In this document: positions 60,836 to 64,000 of the stretch, piece after piece
How the letters are laid out: each line of letters begins with the position of its first letter
Position numbering within the stretch: position 1 is the first letter of the stretch
DNA from: JALORV01 sp963775635
GTDB taxonomy: Bacteria > Pseudomonadota > Gammaproteobacteria > Burkholderiales > Burkholderiaceae_F
DNA length: 64,000 bases
Direction: 5' to 3'
Assembly: GCA_963775635.1 (NCBI GenBank)
Contig: CAVZJO010000003.1
Coordinates: 1 to 64,000 of the forward strand
The notes under the pieces: generated by a model
The model's database searches: none
Seen by the model: only the letters and a program-made list of their open reading frames with translations
Told to the model about the DNA's origin: nothing
Translations under genes and position numbers: made by a program

Positions 60836-60877
60836 CGTGCAGCGCTGCTATGTGCTTAGGGAGTTACGGACGAGCAC

Positions 60878-60912
60878 AAAAAAAAGGGCCCGCGATGCGG
60901 GCCCTTTTTTTT
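60878..60912. terminator. Bidirectional terminator, PEP-CTERM gene 2
   Basis: The same 8-bp stem GGGCCCGC / GCGGGCCC (60886-60893 with 60897-60904) with loop GAT. Eight A precede it (T8 on the minus strand) and eight T follow. It lies 12 nt after the stop of the gene. Confidence 0.93.
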
Positions 60913-60924
60913 GCGTGTGTCTGA

Positions 60925-61611
60925 TTAGCGATCGGCGTTGCGCCGACGTGTCAGCCCGGCGAGTCCGAGCAGACCGACACCCAACAGAGCCAGCGGACCC
61001 GGCTCAGGGACGTGAATCTCCTCCCGGATATCGCCGACAAAGAACGACATCCCCGACAGTCCCGGGTGGTTGGTGCCGTTTCTCCCGACGGTCCAGGCGA
61101 TCTGGAACGTTCCATCGTTGTCTAGGTTGATCAAAGCGTCGTCAAAGAAGTAGAACGCGCCGGGTTGACCCGCCTTCAGAAAGCCGATCAGGTCAACCGT
61201 GAACGGCACGCTCGGCGCGGTATTGAGATCCAGATCCTGAACCGTCAGCGTATAGGTCGAGTCATTGGAGTTGTTGTCGGCAGCGAGCGTCCATTGGAGG
61301 CCGAGGAAGTTGGCCGTGGAGCTTCCCGACACGTCGTCCTTCAGGTAGTTCGTGGCGGAATACGTCGTACCCCAGCCGAGAGCATTGATGTTGCCGATCT
61401 CATTGGCGACGTCGCCGCCGAAGTCGACGGTTCCGTAGCAGTTGGTGGCGTTGTTGCCGTTCAACGTCATGTCGCTGACGCTGATCCCACCAGTCGCATG
61501 GGGAGGACCACCAACGCAATACCCACCCTCGCTGAACGCGGCCGAAGCCGCTCCAGTGCCAAGAATGCCGACAACAGCCAGCATCCCGGTCAAAGCCATT
61601 CGTAACTTCAT
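60925..61611 (-). CDS. PEP-CTERM sorting domain protein 2
   Basis: A 228-residue exported protein. It has a signal peptide (MALTGMLAVVGILGTGAASA), a Ser/Thr/Asn-rich beta-type domain (GGDVANEIGNINALGWGTTY, AADNNSNDSTYTLTVQDLDL), then the sorting signal VPEPGPLALLGVGLLGLAG and basic LTRRRNADR. It is expected to be anchored or released by exosortase and linked to exopolysaccharide or floc formation. The last 30 residues and the terminator are nearly identical to gene 1, while the middle domains differ. Confidence 0.9.
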   Translation of the reverse strand: MKLRMALTGMLAVVGILGTGAASAAFSEGGYCVGGPPHATGGISVSDMTLNGNNATNCYGTVDFGGDVANEIGNINALGWGTTYSATNYLKDDVSGSSTANFLGLQWTLAADNNSNDSTYTLTVQDLDLNTAPSVPFTVDLIGFLKAGQPGAFYFFDDALINLDNDGTFQIAWTVGRNGTNHPGLSGMSFFVGDIREEIHVPEPGPLALLGVGLLGLAGLTRRRNADR

Positions 61612-61657
61612 TTTTCCCGACCTCGTAAGTACAAGCGTCGGTCCCCACGCACTACTA

Positions 61658-61673
61658 TGCAGAAGTCATGCCA
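61658..61673 (-). promoter_or_regulatory. Sigma-54-type promoter of PEP-CTERM gene 2
   Basis: Minus strand TGGCATGACTTCTGCAT: -24 TGGCATG, -12 TGCA, with 10-bp GG-to-GC spacing, a good RpoN match. It gives a 5' leader of about 35 nt to the ATG at 61611. Confidence 0.8.
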
Positions 61674-61674
61674 A

Positions 61675-61753
61675 TGGGAAAAAATCCCACTTCGTCAGTC
61701 CGTTGCAATGCGGTAATCCGATCGGATGTCTTTGATTTGTAAAGAAACACGAC
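61675..61753 (-). promoter_or_regulatory. Conserved upstream module of PEP-CTERM gene 2
   Basis: The palindrome TGGGATTTTTTCCCA (61689-61675) directly upstream of the -24 box, and CTTTACAAATC (61744-61734) about 45 bp further up, with the same spacing (within one base) as before gene 1. Confidence 0.62.
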
Positions 61754-61877
61754 GCAAAAGCGGTCGCCGGCATGACTCGATCGCCTCGATCTTTCTTCGT
61801 GCGGGTGGCGGCGGAAACGCTCAGGTGCGCTCAGCCGCGAGGCGGCGGCGCCCCCATCCCCAGGGCGCCTGAATCGA

Positions 61878-64000
<2,123 letters not shown>

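Overview
The window is a GC-rich bacterial chromosome segment, most likely from a betaproteobacterium. Supporting this are the gene orders cysS-alkA-accA-tilS-lysC, pyrG-kdsA-DUF1330-eno-ftsB, rnm-yciO-site-2 protease-trpS and dapA-bamC, together with two PEP-CTERM proteins. Nearly all of it is housekeeping chromosome. There is no prophage, CRISPR array or large genomic island. The sequence carries about ten apparent single-base indels inside conserved genes (mutS, a methyltransferase, trpS, site-2 protease, bpt, a PEP-CTERM gene, clpB). I read most of them as consensus errors, because several hit essential genes and part of them sit in homopolymers.

Layout: 1-6026 holds tRNA-Ser(GCU) and the minus-strand cluster cysS, DNA glycosylase, accA, tilS, lysC. 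6216-8685 is a plus-strand run of a TPR protein, two cyclophilins and lpxH. 8705-11462 holds cysE, trmJ and suhB. 11480-16838 holds mutS, a SlyD-type FKBP, a RoxA-like oxygenase with a coupled partner, and a small lipoprotein. 16916-24220 is a long minus-strand block (WalJ-like MBL, bamC, dapA, methyltransferase, trpS, site-2 protease, yciO, rnm). 24236-29082 holds a hydrolase, an acyl-CoA synthetase, a MaoC hydratase, two unknown tandem paralogues and a DUF455 ferritin-like protein. 29304-40670 holds hslO, a SAF-domain oxidoreductase, ftsB, eno, kdsA, pyrG, a glycerophosphodiesterase, a P-type ATPase and a Usp. 40820-44524 holds Nudix, aat, bpt, pyrD, thpR.

44521-48664 holds lutA-lutB with a divergent IclR regulator and pbpG. 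49215-59071 is an acetate uptake and sensing locus: a DUF485 protein and ActP, then a translationally coupled chain of a 65-aa membrane protein, a CrbS-like transporter/kinase, a single-domain receiver and a membrane sensor-like protein fused to a DnaQ-type exonuclease, followed by a DUF294 signalling protein.

59090-61878 is a rearranged patch: a decayed ActP 3' end, a group II intron without a reverse transcriptase sitting directly behind a terminator, and two PEP-CTERM genes. Both genes have the same sigma-54-type promoter, the same upstream motifs and the same terminator. A degraded clpB 3' fragment lies between them, which points to a tandem duplication next to the real clpB (running off the right edge).

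The most unusual signal is a ~267-bp palindromic element present in two ~90% identical copies (9515-9781, 22379-22644). Its nested stems show compensatory base changes between copies. Both copies, and a solo terminal repeat after hslO (30210-30226), begin inside a gene's TAG stop codon.
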